From positions 188,733 through 252,732 of the forward strand of contig CACVBU010000593.1 of NCBI GenBank assembly GCA_902728285.1: a DNA stretch of 64,000 nucleotides. Direction: 5' to 3'. Of this stretch, positions 32,847 to 44,538 are shown piece by piece (the stretch's first letter is position 1; each line of letters opens with the position of its first letter). The position numbers and the translations under genes were made by a program. The DNA is from Clytia hemisphaerica. Its lineage: Eukaryota > Cnidaria > Hydrozoa > Leptothecata > Clytiidae. The notes under the pieces are model-generated. The model made no database searches. It was not told the DNA's origin and was given only the letters and a program-made list of their open reading frames with translations.

Positions 32847-35793
32847 CAGAGATTTGGGAAAAGAGGATAAGAAATGCGCTATTCATCTATTTGAAGCTAG
32901 GCTGTAGAATCTTTTGTTTCTATTGAAATGTCTGCGGCCGATCGATTGTTTTTATTCTGGACCAATCAGAGCGCTTGATTCGTTATGCGCACAAGACTAG
33001 AAGTACAGACAAAAAATGGCAGCCGTGATTGATATCGAAAGTGAAATAATTTTTTTTTTAAATCGCGGATTTTGATATTTTTTATAAGCACTTTTCACTT
33101 TGAACGCAGTGTTTCTCAAGCCTTCGTCGTTGTGCCTGAAGGGGAGAATTTCCCAGCTTTGACCAAAATATTTTCCTTATAGAATGATCGAATCAATTTG
33201 ATCAATTTATACATACTGTAGCTAAAAGAATTGAAATTCACATTATAAAACCAAAAATGATAAGCTTGTAAAAGTAGGATAATTTTTGGTTATTTCTTGA
33301 ACTAGAGTTTCTAAGAAACAATATCATGGAGGCCTCTTCAGCCGGGTAGTGATGTTGGGTATTCATGATATGCACCATTGCAATGTCTTCCATGGACACA
33401 ACAGCTGATTGGTTGAAAGTGACGTATTGATTGATTTTACGTCACTTACAACCAATCAGCTGTTGGGTCCATGACGTAATGTCAGAAGACATTGCAGTGG
33501 TGCATATCATGAATTAGAACAAATTGGAAACATGACAAAAATAGAGCTCAAAAGAAAGAAAGAAAAAAGAAGCGATGATAATTCATGATATCAATGCTAG
33601 AAGATCACAAATATCATGAAATCTTTCTTTTAAGAGCTTTATATGAACTCGAAAACAATAAAGCATAAAATAATCCAAAAACATTATTGAAAAAAATACA
33701 ATAGTTATACAAAACAGCTCCATCTAGGGATTTTTCCCTCGATATAATGAAATATCTATCTAGCAGATAAAACAGTATCATAAAAGTGCATAAGAATTAA
33801 AAATTAAAAATATCCTTCTCTTAGTAGAAAACATTTATGCAACTCTTTTAATTTGTAAATGCTGCTAAAAAATGGTTTGAAATTTTCTAAAAAAGATTAA
33901 ACCCAAAAGGGTTTTTTTTTATGATTCACCTTCATTTATAACACCTGGGAAAATAAAGATGTATTGCATGAAAAAAAAATCAATATCACTCATGACTTTC
34001 CATTGAAATAAAATTGAGAAGACTATAAAAAAAGACTAAAACCTTCCAACTGATTTAAATTAGTACATTGATTCAGATTGTATAACTTGAAAGCTGGACT
34101 AGAAAATTATATCATTGCTCCATAGAGGACTAAATTCACACAGATGTGTAACTCATTGCTAAAAAATTAAATACATTTACATTTGGAAAAAATTGGAAAA
34201 TAATATCAGCCTGTGCTCAGAAAAACTTGTTACATAACAACAAGTGAAAATATGTGTTCAAGTAGAATTGTAGAAATTCAAATAGAAGCACTTTTGGGGG
34301 TCTCCTAGTTTGTTTACATTTGGTAATTTTGGCCCACATGTTTTCCTGCTCTGATGACTTGTTTGGACCATCTTTCCAGGCAGCCAGGGACAACCTGGAT
34401 ACAAAACAAACATCCAAATAAATACAGATTCGATAAAAATTCTCCAGACTGATCAAATTTACATAATACGTATATGGAAATCCACTTTTTCCAGAGAACA
34501 TTTTCAAAGTATATGTCCAATTTCAAAGGATATGTAGGCGGTGCTCAACCAGGTTCAACTGTTCATATCCACGGTTGTCCAGAAAACATTTACAAAATAT
34601 TAACATCCTCTGCATATATTTATTATTCCATTCTGTTTAGGTCAAACTAAATAATGCACGTAATATAGGTTCTGCAGGTTTAATTTCGTTTTTTAGCAGA
34701 CTTTTCCATGCCTTAACGTGACGGTCAAAATGCAAAAATGTTGAGTCATCCTGAGTCAATCTTTACTTCACTGCACCAGTGCTTGGATGGCCAATGGCCC
34801 ATACTTAACTTTCTGTGGAATGGTTTTTCTGGGTAGTGTTGTTATAAACAATATTTCATAGAGAAAATGACGATAACTAGCCCTGAAAATATATAAAATG
34901 AAAATCTACTGTAAAACTAGGGCTTTTTCGTTTTTGTATAAGCAATAATCTGCATGAATTACCCTAACACAGACTGTAAAGTTCACCAATGAAATTATGT
35001 TTTGGCTGCAAAATTGTCCAAGCCTTGTGAGTCAATCCACTGACCGGTCATGGCCCATCAATAGTCAGAGTTTATAAATATCACATGTTGAGGTTATTTG
35101 AACTTTACAATGTTTTTGTTAGCCGAAACTTGAAATTTCCAACCCAAAAGTCAATGGTTTCCCTAGATAAAGCTAAAAGTACCACAGAGGAAATCAAGTA
35201 TACTTACTGAATCTCAAGTCCATTACCATGGAGGAAGTTTTTCTAAGATTACATTATTTTTTTCATCTAAAAGTTGAAAAAAACAACAAAATTATCAATC
35301 GATTTTGCCCATCTTAAATCAAAATGCCAAGAAGTTTTAGAGAGTGCCCAGGAAAACTAAGGCATAGGTGGTCACAATCAACCTTCCTACTACCCATAAA
35401 AATTATGTCTGCAACACAAAAAATTCATTCAGAGCAATACAAGCCAGAAAGAAATTGGTCCCAAATTTTCAAAATTTCAAGCATGCCTCATGTCCGCCAT
35501 CTTTACTCCCAGAATATAGAATGATTTTCCTCGATTTTCTCAGGGGAAACCCCCAGAAGATCAAAGATTCACTCCCCAGTCTCTTTTTCACAAAGAACTC
35601 ACTGGAAAGCTTTATTCAAGGACTTTTTTCTTGAACATTGGTTAACCTGTACGTAACGCCATTTTGTTTCGGCCTTCCTTCTTGCTCAACTATTCTACAG
35701 CCTTGCTTCTTCAAAGGGTGCCGAATTCAAAGGGAAAGAATAGGAAAACAGCGAGCGGCAGCGGCGTTTCTTATCCTCTTTTCCCAAATCTCT
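32847..35793. mobile_element. hAT-like element Z (2.95 kb, no transposase)
   Basis: The left end CAGAGATTTGGGAAAAGAGG and the right end CCTCTTTTCCCAAATCTCT are inverted repeats, continuing ATAAGAAA for ~28 bp. GCTCCAAC flanks both sides (32839-32846 and 35794-35801). It is inserted between ORF1 and ORF2 of the minus-strand LINE. No long frame lies inside, so it is non-autonomous. Another end of the same family adjoins the BEL/Pao element at 3976. Confidence 0.88.
33361..33515. mobile_element. 155-bp hairpin inside element Z
   Basis: ATTCATGATATGCACCA at the left pairs with TGGTGCATATCATGAAT at the right. Further in, CAGCTGATTGGTTG pairs with CAACCAATCAGCTG, and GTGACGTA with TACGTCAC. The arms are about 70 bp with a short loop. 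Confidence 0.85.
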
Positions 35794-35801
35794 GCTCCAA
35801 C

Positions 35802-36086
35802 ATACACATAAAATAGTAAAAAAGGTAAGACAAAACATTATAGAAAAAAACAGTTGATAAAAGTAATTAGGTAGAAAATACTCAAACACAAATGTAATGG
35901 TAATCACACCCGTAATCAAATTGCAGGTGATAAAAAGACAAAAAGAAAAGCAATTAATAATCACTTTCAGTGTAGAAAAAGGGCATTATATAAAATGCAA
36001 AAACGGCAGATGGTTTAAAAAAAATGTTATGAGAGAAACAATGTAAAGTTTGACGAAAAACAAAATCACAACAGAAAAAAAAAACT
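35802..36086 (-). other. LINE region between ORF1 and ORF2
   Basis: Non-coding AT-rich sequence that belongs to the LINE. It continues on the other side of element Z at 32736-32838. Confidence 0.6.
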
Positions 36087-36821
36087 CTATGTTTTCAAGA
36101 TCTTACTCTTGAACGAATCAATATTGTCAAAAAAATTGTATTGGTTTGACTTCAATCTCGCAACAGTGTTGCAATTGATGTCCGCAAAAACAAAATCAAC
36201 GTTGCAGTCCTTAGTGATAAACTCTTTAGCTTCATCCAATAATTTAAACCGCTTTTTTTGTTAAATCCAAGTAAATTTTGATGTTATTTTTTGCTTTTTT
36301 TCTGGCCTTGTAAGATCGATGTACGTTTATCAAAAGAATAAAGTTTGACTATCATAGTACTGCGTTCTTTGCCTACACGGTGAGCTCTGTCAATGTCTTT
36401 GGGTTCAATAGCAACATCCATGTCCTTACAAACTTCGATTACCTTTTTCACACAATCAGCACTAGATTCGTTTTCCCTTTTCTCGATTCCATTGATCCTT
36501 AAACAACTCCTACGTGAATACTGCTCTTGATCGTCACTTTTTTTAGTCAAAAGTCTACTGTGCTACTCAAAACAGCATTTTTTGTCCTGAAGGATAAGCA
36601 AATTTTGTTCAAGGAATGAAATTCTCTCCTCGTGATCCACAGACTCTTTTTTCAAGTGAGGCAATCTTCTTATCCTGATACAAAATGTTCTCATTAATCT
36701 TGTTAAAGATGCCTTTGATCTCAGCAACATCATCCTTCGAGGCCAAGTTTTCAAGTTTGTTGTCTAATATTTCTTCTATCATCTTAGCAAGTTCAGTTGA
36801 GCTTCTTGTCTTTTGACTCAT
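36087..36821 (-). pseudogene. LINE ORF1 (coiled coil and RRM-like), frameshifted
   Basis: It starts at the ATG whose complement is 36819-36821 (MSQKTRSSTELAKMIEEIL). A coiled coil follows (LASKDDVAEIKGIFNKINEN, then HEERISFLEQNLLILQDK in another frame). The RRM-like part has EQYSRRSCLRINGI, PKDIDRAHRVGKE and MIVKLYSFDKRT, as in L1-type ORF1 proteins. The C-terminal RFKLLDEAKEF and VDFVFADINCNTVARLKSN end at 36087. At least three shifts or stops are present (about 36645, 36555, 36270). Confidence 0.82.
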
Positions 36822-37127
36822 AATAACAACTAAACCAGAAAAAGAAATCAATAAACCAAGCCAAAAAGCAACATAAAATCAAAAAACCAATAGCCAAGCA
36901 AAAAGATTGAGCAAAAAATTTCAAACGCCCTTTTTTAAAAGACACGTTAGCACATCAAGAGCATGACCGTACACCAAGACCTTTCTACGTTTTCTTCTAG
37001 CCACTTGAAAGACGTCTTTTTGGAACTAATTATGGACGTCTCTAGGACGTTTCCGAGACGTTCTAATTTTATTAATTTCGGTATGGTACGTTTCTGAGAC
37101 GTCTTAAAAACGTCTTAAAAAGTTATT

Positions 37128-37355
37128 TTAGATTAGTTTTAACACACGTTCTTTGCCAAAATAATTCCTATTCATTGCACTATTATGAGAAAGACCGTAC
37201 ACACATTTGAATTTTCTTTGAATGCTGTTTTCTATATAATTTTCTGGGTATGATAATCTACAATCAGTATAAATTAAACGCAATGAAATCAAAAATTTAA
37301 TGTTCTTTCTCTCTTCCGTCCTTCCTTTCTGGCATCTTTGTGATAACCATTCCAA
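37128..37355 (-). pseudogene. Possible captured coding fragment in element Y
   Basis: Counterpart of 27322-27846. An open frame of 75 codons contains LISLRLIYTDCRLSYPENYI and VYGLSHNSAMNRNYFGKE. Conservation between X and Y may simply reflect shared descent of the element. No function is claimed. Confidence 0.3.
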
Positions 37356-38158
37356 ACGTTTCCAGTATGATTGCTATTCGAAGTGTTAAAAAACGATATC
37401 TTGATTGCGATTTCTTTGGTCTCCTTCACACATTTGCGATCCTGAAAAAATAAAAGACGAATAGTAATTTGATGTTTAAAGATTTTTTAGCTGCAGTTGT
37501 TGAGACGTTGAAAAAACTATGTTTTCTTTCCACGGGAAAAAGAATGCTCTAGAAGGATAAAGAAAAAACTTCTTAAATTTCATGGCCAAACTTTATGTTT
37601 CACGAAATGTATTCTATAAGGGACTTTGCTAAATTATTGTCGTTGAGACAGGGGTGTTTCCAAGTCAAATTTCATTAGTTTGAAGTATATACCAAGCTCA
37701 CTCAGTGATGCAGGGGTATGAACAAGAAATTAGCATAATTTTGGAAAGATATTATTAAAGTCTTGTTACATTTCACCTACCTTTACTAGCATATTTTCGG
37801 TACTTTCTGCTGGCGACCACACAAAGTCAGCTGAGGATAGTCGCAATAAGGAAACCAATAATACACTCCAGCTTGAATCTGAGGGAAAAGAAGTTAAAAT
37901 AAAAAGTTTTAACATAAAGTTTACCGTAGATTATTTAATTTTTCCAAGGTTTGCTCTCAAAAATAAATATCATCAGAAATTGAAACCTGAAATAAGCTAC
38001 ACCGATAAAGCCTTTAAGAATTAACTTAAATATCAAAAGCATTTTCAGTTTAATGTAAACTACTTACATTATCTATTTTTGTAAAAGAACCAGCTTCTTC
38101 CAGTCTTCGTGCCTGAAACATCCAACTTTGTTTGATTTTTCTTTTGAACTACAAGTGA

Positions 38159-38199
38159 TTTCGAATTCGAACGTTCGAACGTTCGAACGTTCGAAAGCT
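38159..38199. repeat. Palindromic CGAACGTT microsatellite
   Basis: CGAACGTT is repeated about three times between TTCGAATT and TTCGAAAG. Every unit is self-complementary (TTCGAACGTTCGAA), so it can extrude as a cruciform. Confidence 0.85.
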
Positions 38200-38793
38200 G
38201 TCCAGAAAAGAAGTCATTCCATTGTTAATTCGGCGGACGATGGGGGCGGCGAGTGGGTGTTTCTATTACAAGTTTATATTCTACGGGTGGGCGATCTTAC
38301 GAGGTATTCAAACAGGGAGTGGGCGTTTTATTAAAATATATTTTTAAAACTTAAAGAGAAGTCAATAAAGTAAAAGAGAAAAATATATATAGAATATCTC
38401 TGCTATATCTCAAAGCAGGTAGATAAAGTCTCAGAAATTTTCTTGGGATAAAAGCTGAGAAGAGTCGATGAAGTTATATTTATATATTTCAAATATAAAT
38501 CTTGGGCACTACACTTTCGTCACAAAAAAACGTTTTATAGACGTTTAAAAAACGTTGATCAAAATCACGTTTAAATCAAGTTTAGCAAAATCGTTTCTTA
38601 AACGTTGTTAGCAAAACCTTTGAAAAACGTTTGGATTTTAACGTTTCAACAACGTTTTATAAACGTTATGAAATAACGCGTTTTCTCTACAACGTTGAAA
38701 AAACGTTTATAAAACGTTTTTTGGCAACGCGTTTTTTCACAACGTAATTTAAGCCTAAAAAAAACGTTTTGAAAACGTTGTGTGCCGGCTGGG

Positions 38794-39894
38794 AAAAAGA
38801 TAAGAATATCCATGATGAAATGGATTTACACCATTCTTATAAAAAAAGCGTGTACTAGACAGCTAACTGTGCCCCGGGGGAGGCACTCAGGCAAAATTGG
38901 GTACGGAGACGTGCCGTTTGTCAGGGTTCCTTTTTAAGGCTCTGAAGAAATCTGACAGGTTCCCAAATTTACTAATTTTCAAGATGTGTATTTGACAGGG
39001 TCGATTTCTTATTATTTTGGACAATTTTCAGGGTGCAAAACAGAAAATCTTTCAAATTTTCGTCTACTTTTATTTTCAGGGCGAAAATGGGAAAAGATTT
39101 TCAATTTTTTGTTCTGACCAGGGTCCCAATTTTGTCAAAAATTCATATCTGACAGGGTCCACTTTTCAAACTCCAGTGGCACGTCCCCGTCGGCCGTCAA
39201 GGTCAATGCCCCCCTGGAACCGTACACACTCAACTATAAACGAAGGGCGACCTTGACTGGAGAAAAAATAAATAAATCAACATAAAAATGCCAAAAATGA
39301 ACAAAAGTGACGAAAGCCGCAGTGAACATATTATAAAGCGGCCGCCTCGGATACTTTCTCAGAGAATAAAGAACAGGTTTAAGACTAGACGATGCTATCG
39401 TCCGTATAATATAATATTATGATATAACATAGTTTGTATACTATAAAACGTAATATGTTTCGTGGCGGATAGAGTCTGTGTTTACGGACGATATCAATTT
39501 GGCGTTTTTCTTGATTTTGCTTTTGCCCTTACCGACCTTGGAGAAGGGTCGGTGATACAGTCTAAGACAACAGCTACCCCCGTAAAAAATTCCCGTCTTC
39601 ACGTTTGTTCCTCTTAGATGAAACTCGTCTTAGACTATAGCATAGTCTAGTTTAAGACATTCTAACGAAAAGATTTATGTGAAATTCCAAGGATGAAATA
39701 ATCTACATATCACATCTCTGTCTGCTTTGGACAAATTCAACTTTTTTTTGTCTTGAGTTCGTTAAGTTCAACCAAAATGAGCTTTTCAACCTCTTTGGCT
39801 TTAACATCGAATTAGGTTTCTTGATTGTACTTCTTTCTAATCGTTTTAAGCTTACTGGGCTGACCTTCCAGCGCAGCTGGTTTATTCAAATTCA
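38794..39894. other. Middle part of element X, right of Y; GC-rich MITE-like segment
   Basis: About 38870-39225 (CCCCGGGGGAGGCACTCAGG ... GGTCAATGCCCCCCTGG) resembles 18925-19240 and carries repeated CAGGGT words. Around 39555-39665 GTCTAAGAC words occur in both orientations. No gene. Confidence 0.45.
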
Positions 39895-40199
39895 AATCTG
39901 GGGCACTAAACTTTCGTTTCAAAAAAACGTTTTATAGACGTTTAAAACGTTGATCAAAATCACGTTTAAATCAAGTTTAGAAAAGACGCTTATTAAACGT
40001 TGTTAGCAAAACCTTTGAAAAACGTTTGTATAATAACGTTTTGAAAACGTTTTATAAACGTTTTGAAAACGTTTAATAAACGTTATGAAATAACACGTTT
40101 TCTCTACAGCGTTGAAAAAACGTTTTTAAAACGTTTTCTGGCAACGCGTTTCTTCACAACATAATTTAAACCCATTAAAAACATTGTGTGTCGGCTGGG

Positions 40200-41707
40200 C
40201 TCGCTTAAAAATAAATGATAAGACACTCACTTCATAATCATATGAAAAGCAACTTCCAAAGTAGTAGCATATGAAGCTCTATTTCTTCGCTCCATAATTA
40301 CAAATTATAAATTTTGATGTTCACTCAACTTTCAAAAATTTCAACTGGCTTCTGAAGGCCTTCGAATTTTCTCCTGCTCTTGTTGCACCAAGTTGTCGAC
40401 ACAAATGTGCGGGAAAATTACAATACGAGTGCAGAGGCCAGCTCTGGTTCGAACAGTTTAGAATCCGTGCTCTCTCCCTAAGAAAAACCCTTTGCGGGTT
40501 TATGGAGAATCGGTATCGGCTTCAGAACTCTCAATGAGCCCTGAATGTGTTGGTTTCAGTCAGACGGAGGCACCATTTTATTTTCAGAGGAATTTTTAGA
40601 TATCGCTACAAGAACTAGCAGTAAGTTTTATGTTCTTTGAATATGTCGTTAGTGGTTTTTGGACCAATATAATGATTTACTAAAGATCACAAACAAGAGA
40701 GGGGTCCCTTTAAAAATTGATTTTCTATTCAATGTTTTCAATCTCAGAATGGTGATGTGCTTCACTTGACAAGTGAACATAACTAAAGTAATGCCATGTG
40801 AGGTGAACTTGTGTATCATCAATCTGTTACTAGACTATTGGTGCAAATTGATACCACATAAGGGAAGCCACCTGTCTGAGGTACTTGAGCAAGGAAATGA
40901 TACAAAAAATCTCGGCTTGGTCTTTGTTTGGCACGGCTTGAGTTTCATCTGCGATGCTTAAAACCAAAACCTTTTTCACCAAAGATTTCTTGGAAATTGA
41001 AGGTTTAGAGAGTTTGAAGTGTGGGTTTTAAAATTACGAGTTGAAAATTGAAAGTGCGATTGATAACTTTTTACTTTACTGTTTTAAAGATAACAAGATA
41101 GACTAAAAATCGAGACTTTATCGTGAACAAACATCGTCTTTGTATCATTTCTAGGCTGAACACATATCCCCTCTGATATGTTTTGATATAGGGGCTACCT
41201 ATTGTGTATTCAATCCCGCCCAAGAGTTATCCACGTCTTTGTGTTTTTCAGTTTTAGAAACTTATTGATTGGCTTGGTTAATTAGTTTTACACGAAGATC
41301 TTTAAATTTCATTAAATTTTAATTACAAATTTGAGTGGCTAGAGGTTAATACAATCATTGGATTTCAGAAGCTTTTAAATAAATTTGAAACAGGCTACCC
41401 CGAAATTTGAGTGACTCTTGGACGGGAATTTTATACACGATACCCATCCCCTACAGCAAAATTAGTTCTGAGGATGGACGCACCATATATCATTTCTTGC
41501 CTTTCAAAGTGAAAGCATTTCTCGTCAGCGAAGTAACACGTGTAGGTAATGTGTTTCTTAGAAAAAATTGAATACCACGGTTTTTTAGGTCGCTTTGAAA
41601 AAATCTGAACGGTGAAAGCTGATAGTCCTTTACATTTTAAGAATTGCTCGCGTGGATAAAAGTAACAATTAAAATTAAAAGTACCTCCTTGGAAAATATT
41701 TTTCAAG
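40200..41707. other. Unassigned region
   Basis: No gene could be supported. CTAGCAGTAAGTTTT at 40615 could be a splice donor after a short exon, but nothing ties it to a reading frame. Confidence 0.45.
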
Positions 41708-41815
41708 AATTTAAAACAAGAATCTCTGATTTCAAAAGTGCATTACAATTTTCATTTTTCTTTCTAATCCTGCTCACATCATCATATGAACGTCGCTACC
41801 GATTTAACGTGAAAG
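41708..41815 (+). other. Candidate exon 1 of a possible gene (hydrophobic segment)
   Basis: The acceptor TTTTTCAAG and donor GAAAG|GTAAGG bound an open stretch with LQFSFFFLILLTSS followed by basic YERRYRF. It ends one base into a codon, which fits the candidate exon at 45626. Could be a membrane anchor. No known family. Confidence 0.3.
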
Positions 41816-41844
41816 GTAAGGTTTCAGTCCACCAGATTTTAAGT

Positions 41845-42138
41845 CATTGAGTTTCAAGCCCGAAGGGCTACAGGCGAAACCCTTCTCAGGCAAGAGAAAT
41901 TGAAGCCACTTATTTCCCATCCAAGACGTGCATAGGACGTGCCGTAATCATGACGACGGATTGTATTTAGCGGTTCCATTGTTTTAGAGGACTACATTTT
42001 TTGAAATCTAGCGATAGATTTTAGTTTCAATCCGGTGCTTGTGTAAAAACTACGCGAGGGCGTTTTGGATGAGAAATATATGGTTTAATTTCCCATCCAG
42101 AAGTCTCACTTCTAGCCCTTCGGACTTGAAACTCAATG
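41845..42138. mobile_element. CATTGAG MITE, copy 1
   Basis: CATTGAGTTTCAAGCCCGAA at the left pairs with TTCGGACTTGAAACTCAATG at the right; 294 bp. The flanks show no target duplication. The second copy is at 56048-56335. Confidence 0.85.
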
Positions 42139-42960
42139 TGTTGAGTACGAATAGCCGATGTTAACTTCAATTAATGGAAGGATCAAAAAAGTTAATGTGA
42201 TTTTAGGGATGCAGATAGTAGAGGAAAGAATTTTAAATTTTTATACGTTACAATCATGGTAGAAATATATTGACATTTTCGTGTATTTTAACGTTTTTCA
42301 GAATTTAAAGTTCGGGCATGAATTGCTATTTTAACACTTCCCCTTTCTTTCATTGAATACATATTGTTTTTTTATAAGCATAACGCTTATAAGCATATGA
42401 AGGCTCAGATTTGCAGAATTCCTAAGCATAACATGAGCATATATGTCAGCCTAAAATATTTTTCAAGCTGTCATTTTTACCTGTTTAAAAAGGTTTGGTA
42501 GAGGTCAAGTAAAAAAAAGACATTCCTAGCTACATTCCACTGCTCCCAAAATCTGAACAAATTTTTACAAAATTTCTGAGATTTCACTAAAAACTTGGCT
42601 CGGGGTGAATCATAAGCATCATTCATAAGCATATAATAAGCATAAGCTATGCCTGGATGCTTTGAGAACTTAAGCATACACGAGCCTGACCAAGGGGCAT
42701 ACACTTGCTTATAAAAAAACAACATGTATTTCGACTTTAGAGCGGTTCAGTGACTTCTAGGCTATATTCCAAGCCTTACTCGAGCAAACTTGAGCTTTTA
42801 AATCCTGAGATCCTAAGGTCTTCCTAAGTCTTAAGTCTCACGTTAAAACTCAGAGTTAAAACTCTACTTTCCAACTATGGTTTAAGGCACTTAAAAATAA
42901 TTTGTGGTGCCTAAATTATCGCCGGGAAATCCTTTTTGTTTCAAATACTTTGTAATGTTG
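42139..42960. repeat. Dispersed repeat, copy related to 48400-48725
   Basis: Two parts, about 42180-42366 and 42723-42960, match 48400-48725 in order (ACAATCATGGT, TTTTAACGTTTTTCA, GGCTATATTC, TTAAAACTCAGAGTTAA). The second part also matches the complement of 7660-7830. A MITE separates the parts. Confidence 0.75.
42366..42722. mobile_element. TATAAGCAT MITE, copy 1
   Basis: The ends TTTTTTTATAAGCAT and GCTTATAAAAAAA are inverted repeats. The body carries many AAGCAT/ATAAGCATA words and GGCTCAG. It interrupts the dispersed repeat above. Relatives are at 58499-58752 and a partial end at 61340-61360. Confidence 0.75.
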
Positions 42961-44538
42961 GCGAAGTTTTATTTAAAAAAAAGAAATCCTCATCGAGATA
43001 TATGATTTTAAAGTTGCCCCAATTTTTAAGTGTTTTAAATTTTGCTTATATTTGCAAATTAGACTTTTCATATCAACCAATTTAGTCGTTAAAATTGTCG
43101 CACGATGGAATGGCGTTGACGTCACGATTTTAAATTCCCTGTGAGATATGTTTTATGAAGTCCATTGAAATGTAAATTTTCGATATAACGTTGATTTTCT
43201 TATTTTTTTTTTTATTAAAGTTGAACTTATTTCCTACGAAAGTCTAAGTTTGTATTTTAAACGAAGTACAGTGATGCCAAAGAGGTAAAAAAAAGACGAT
43301 GGAAAGGAGAAAAAGAAAGAAGTGAAAAAAAGGTATAAAGATCCTATGAACTCTTCGTGAATGTCTAACCGAAAGGCTCGCTAGAATAATTTTTTTAGGT
43401 ATCTTTTTATCAATCGTTCTCTAAGACCACCAGGTGGATTTATTCCTGATGCTCAAAGAATCGTGAAAAAGTTTACTTATAAGAAGGGTATAGGTTTGCT
43501 GTGTAGTAAGCCGTGAGAGTGGTAATAAATTGAGGGGAATATCAATCAGTGTCTCGTACGTCTCTCAGTGACCCGGTGAAGTTTAGGAACCCACCGTGTC
43601 TCTCAGTGACCCGGTGAAGTCTTGGAACCCACCGGGTGGCTTGAAAAAATTTCACCGGGTTTGAATTTGAGATTGCAAATTTTGACTGGGTTGAGAAATT
43701 CTAACAGAATTTGCATCGGGTTTGAGGAATTTTTTTCATTTCAAAGCATTGTCTAGTTTTCTTTTCACTACTATGTATTTTTTCGATTTTTATTGGACAC
43801 AAAAATCGCTTTAATTTGGGAAACCCATTGGGCTTAAAATTAGGTCATTGATGATTAGGCCATTTCTTTCATTTTTTTTCATCGGTTTATCCACAGGGGC
43901 GAACCTCACCGGGTCACATTTGCAGGAGCGTTATCAAATCTTCGCGACAAACATTTGCTGATTTGCTGAAATCCAGAAAATTTTGCAATTTTCCCATATT
44001 TCTTGATTAATGTTGACTGCCAATTTCAATCGTATTTAAGATTGAAGGGCCGTTTGAAAAAAATTATGATTGATTCGCAGAAATTGCTCGTTCAACGCCA
44101 CACCCCTGTGTCAGTGCCCCGGTGAAAATCTTAAGTGTCTAGAACTAAGTATAGTAATTCTACCTACTAATGACTGTGTCGAGAGTCGAGAAAAAACTAC
44201 AGTGCGCTTTAACTTGAATGGGCTAATTGCCACGAGTTTATTGCCGTGAAACTATTGTTTACCCAAATAAAAATCTTTGCCAGAACAAAATTTGGCGAAT
44301 TTTCCTCGAAATTTGATCCTTACGAAAATCAATTCGTATTTCCCGGAAGTTGCTTTCTCGATCCAGTAAATAAAATGCAGTACCAAAATATACCATTGAA
44401 TTCCCTTACTATAAGAAATTACGAAATGTCTCAAAATTATTGCTTGGGAAATTTGATTACCTTTCTATTTTGCCCAGATTGTTATGGAAAAAAAAGTCTC
44501 AATATCTTTGTCGGTGTAATTTCTAATTCCACATATGG
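42961..44538. other. Unassigned region with CCGGTGAAG tandem duplication
   Basis: No gene. TCTCTCAGTGACCCGGTGAA occurs twice about 41 bp apart (43560-43640), and CACCGGGT words are scattered to 44120. A 104-codon frame at 44246-44560 overlaps an open frame on the other strand and shows no family features. Confidence 0.5.

Larger units (their letters stand above)
29070..36993 (-). mobile_element. Near full-length LINE (CR1/Jockey-like) with target duplication
   Basis: Minus strand, about 29082-36981; roughly 4.95 kb after removing the 2.95-kb insert at 32847-35793. TTTCTACGTTTT occurs on both sides (29070-29081 and 36982-36993), and the paralogous element X shows the empty site (TTTCTACGTTTTCTTC at about 27387). 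The 3' end has AATAAA (complement at 29093-29098) and a run of A. It carries ORF1 and ORF2, both frameshifted. Confidence 0.9.
28896..38793. mobile_element. Inverted-repeat element Y nested in X, hosting a LINE
   Basis: Ends CCCAGCCGGCAAAAAAACG and CGTTGTGTGCCGGCTGGG. Subterminal AACGTTT arrays lie at 28905-29081 and 38520-38780. A LINE sits at 29082-36981 with a 12-bp target duplication inside the left array. Compared with X it also has an extra ~450 bp (37896-38348). AAA flanks both ends, perhaps a 3-bp target duplication. Confidence 0.75.
27210..40199. mobile_element. Inverted-repeat element X (AACGTTT-rich ends), hosting element Y
   Basis: The left end CCCAGCCGGCAAAAAAAC at 27210 pairs with the right end TGTGTCGGCTGGG at 40199. 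Both ends are followed inward by arrays of AACGTTT/AAACGTT. The left part (27210-28372) matches Y left (28896-29081 plus 36982-38461); the right part (39895-40199) matches Y right (38500-38793). X is interrupted at 28895/38794 by Y. No transposase was seen. Confidence 0.7.

Noticed and set aside
40773..40961. 62-codon frame in the unassigned region
   Set aside because: Short, no motif, no splice or promoter context.
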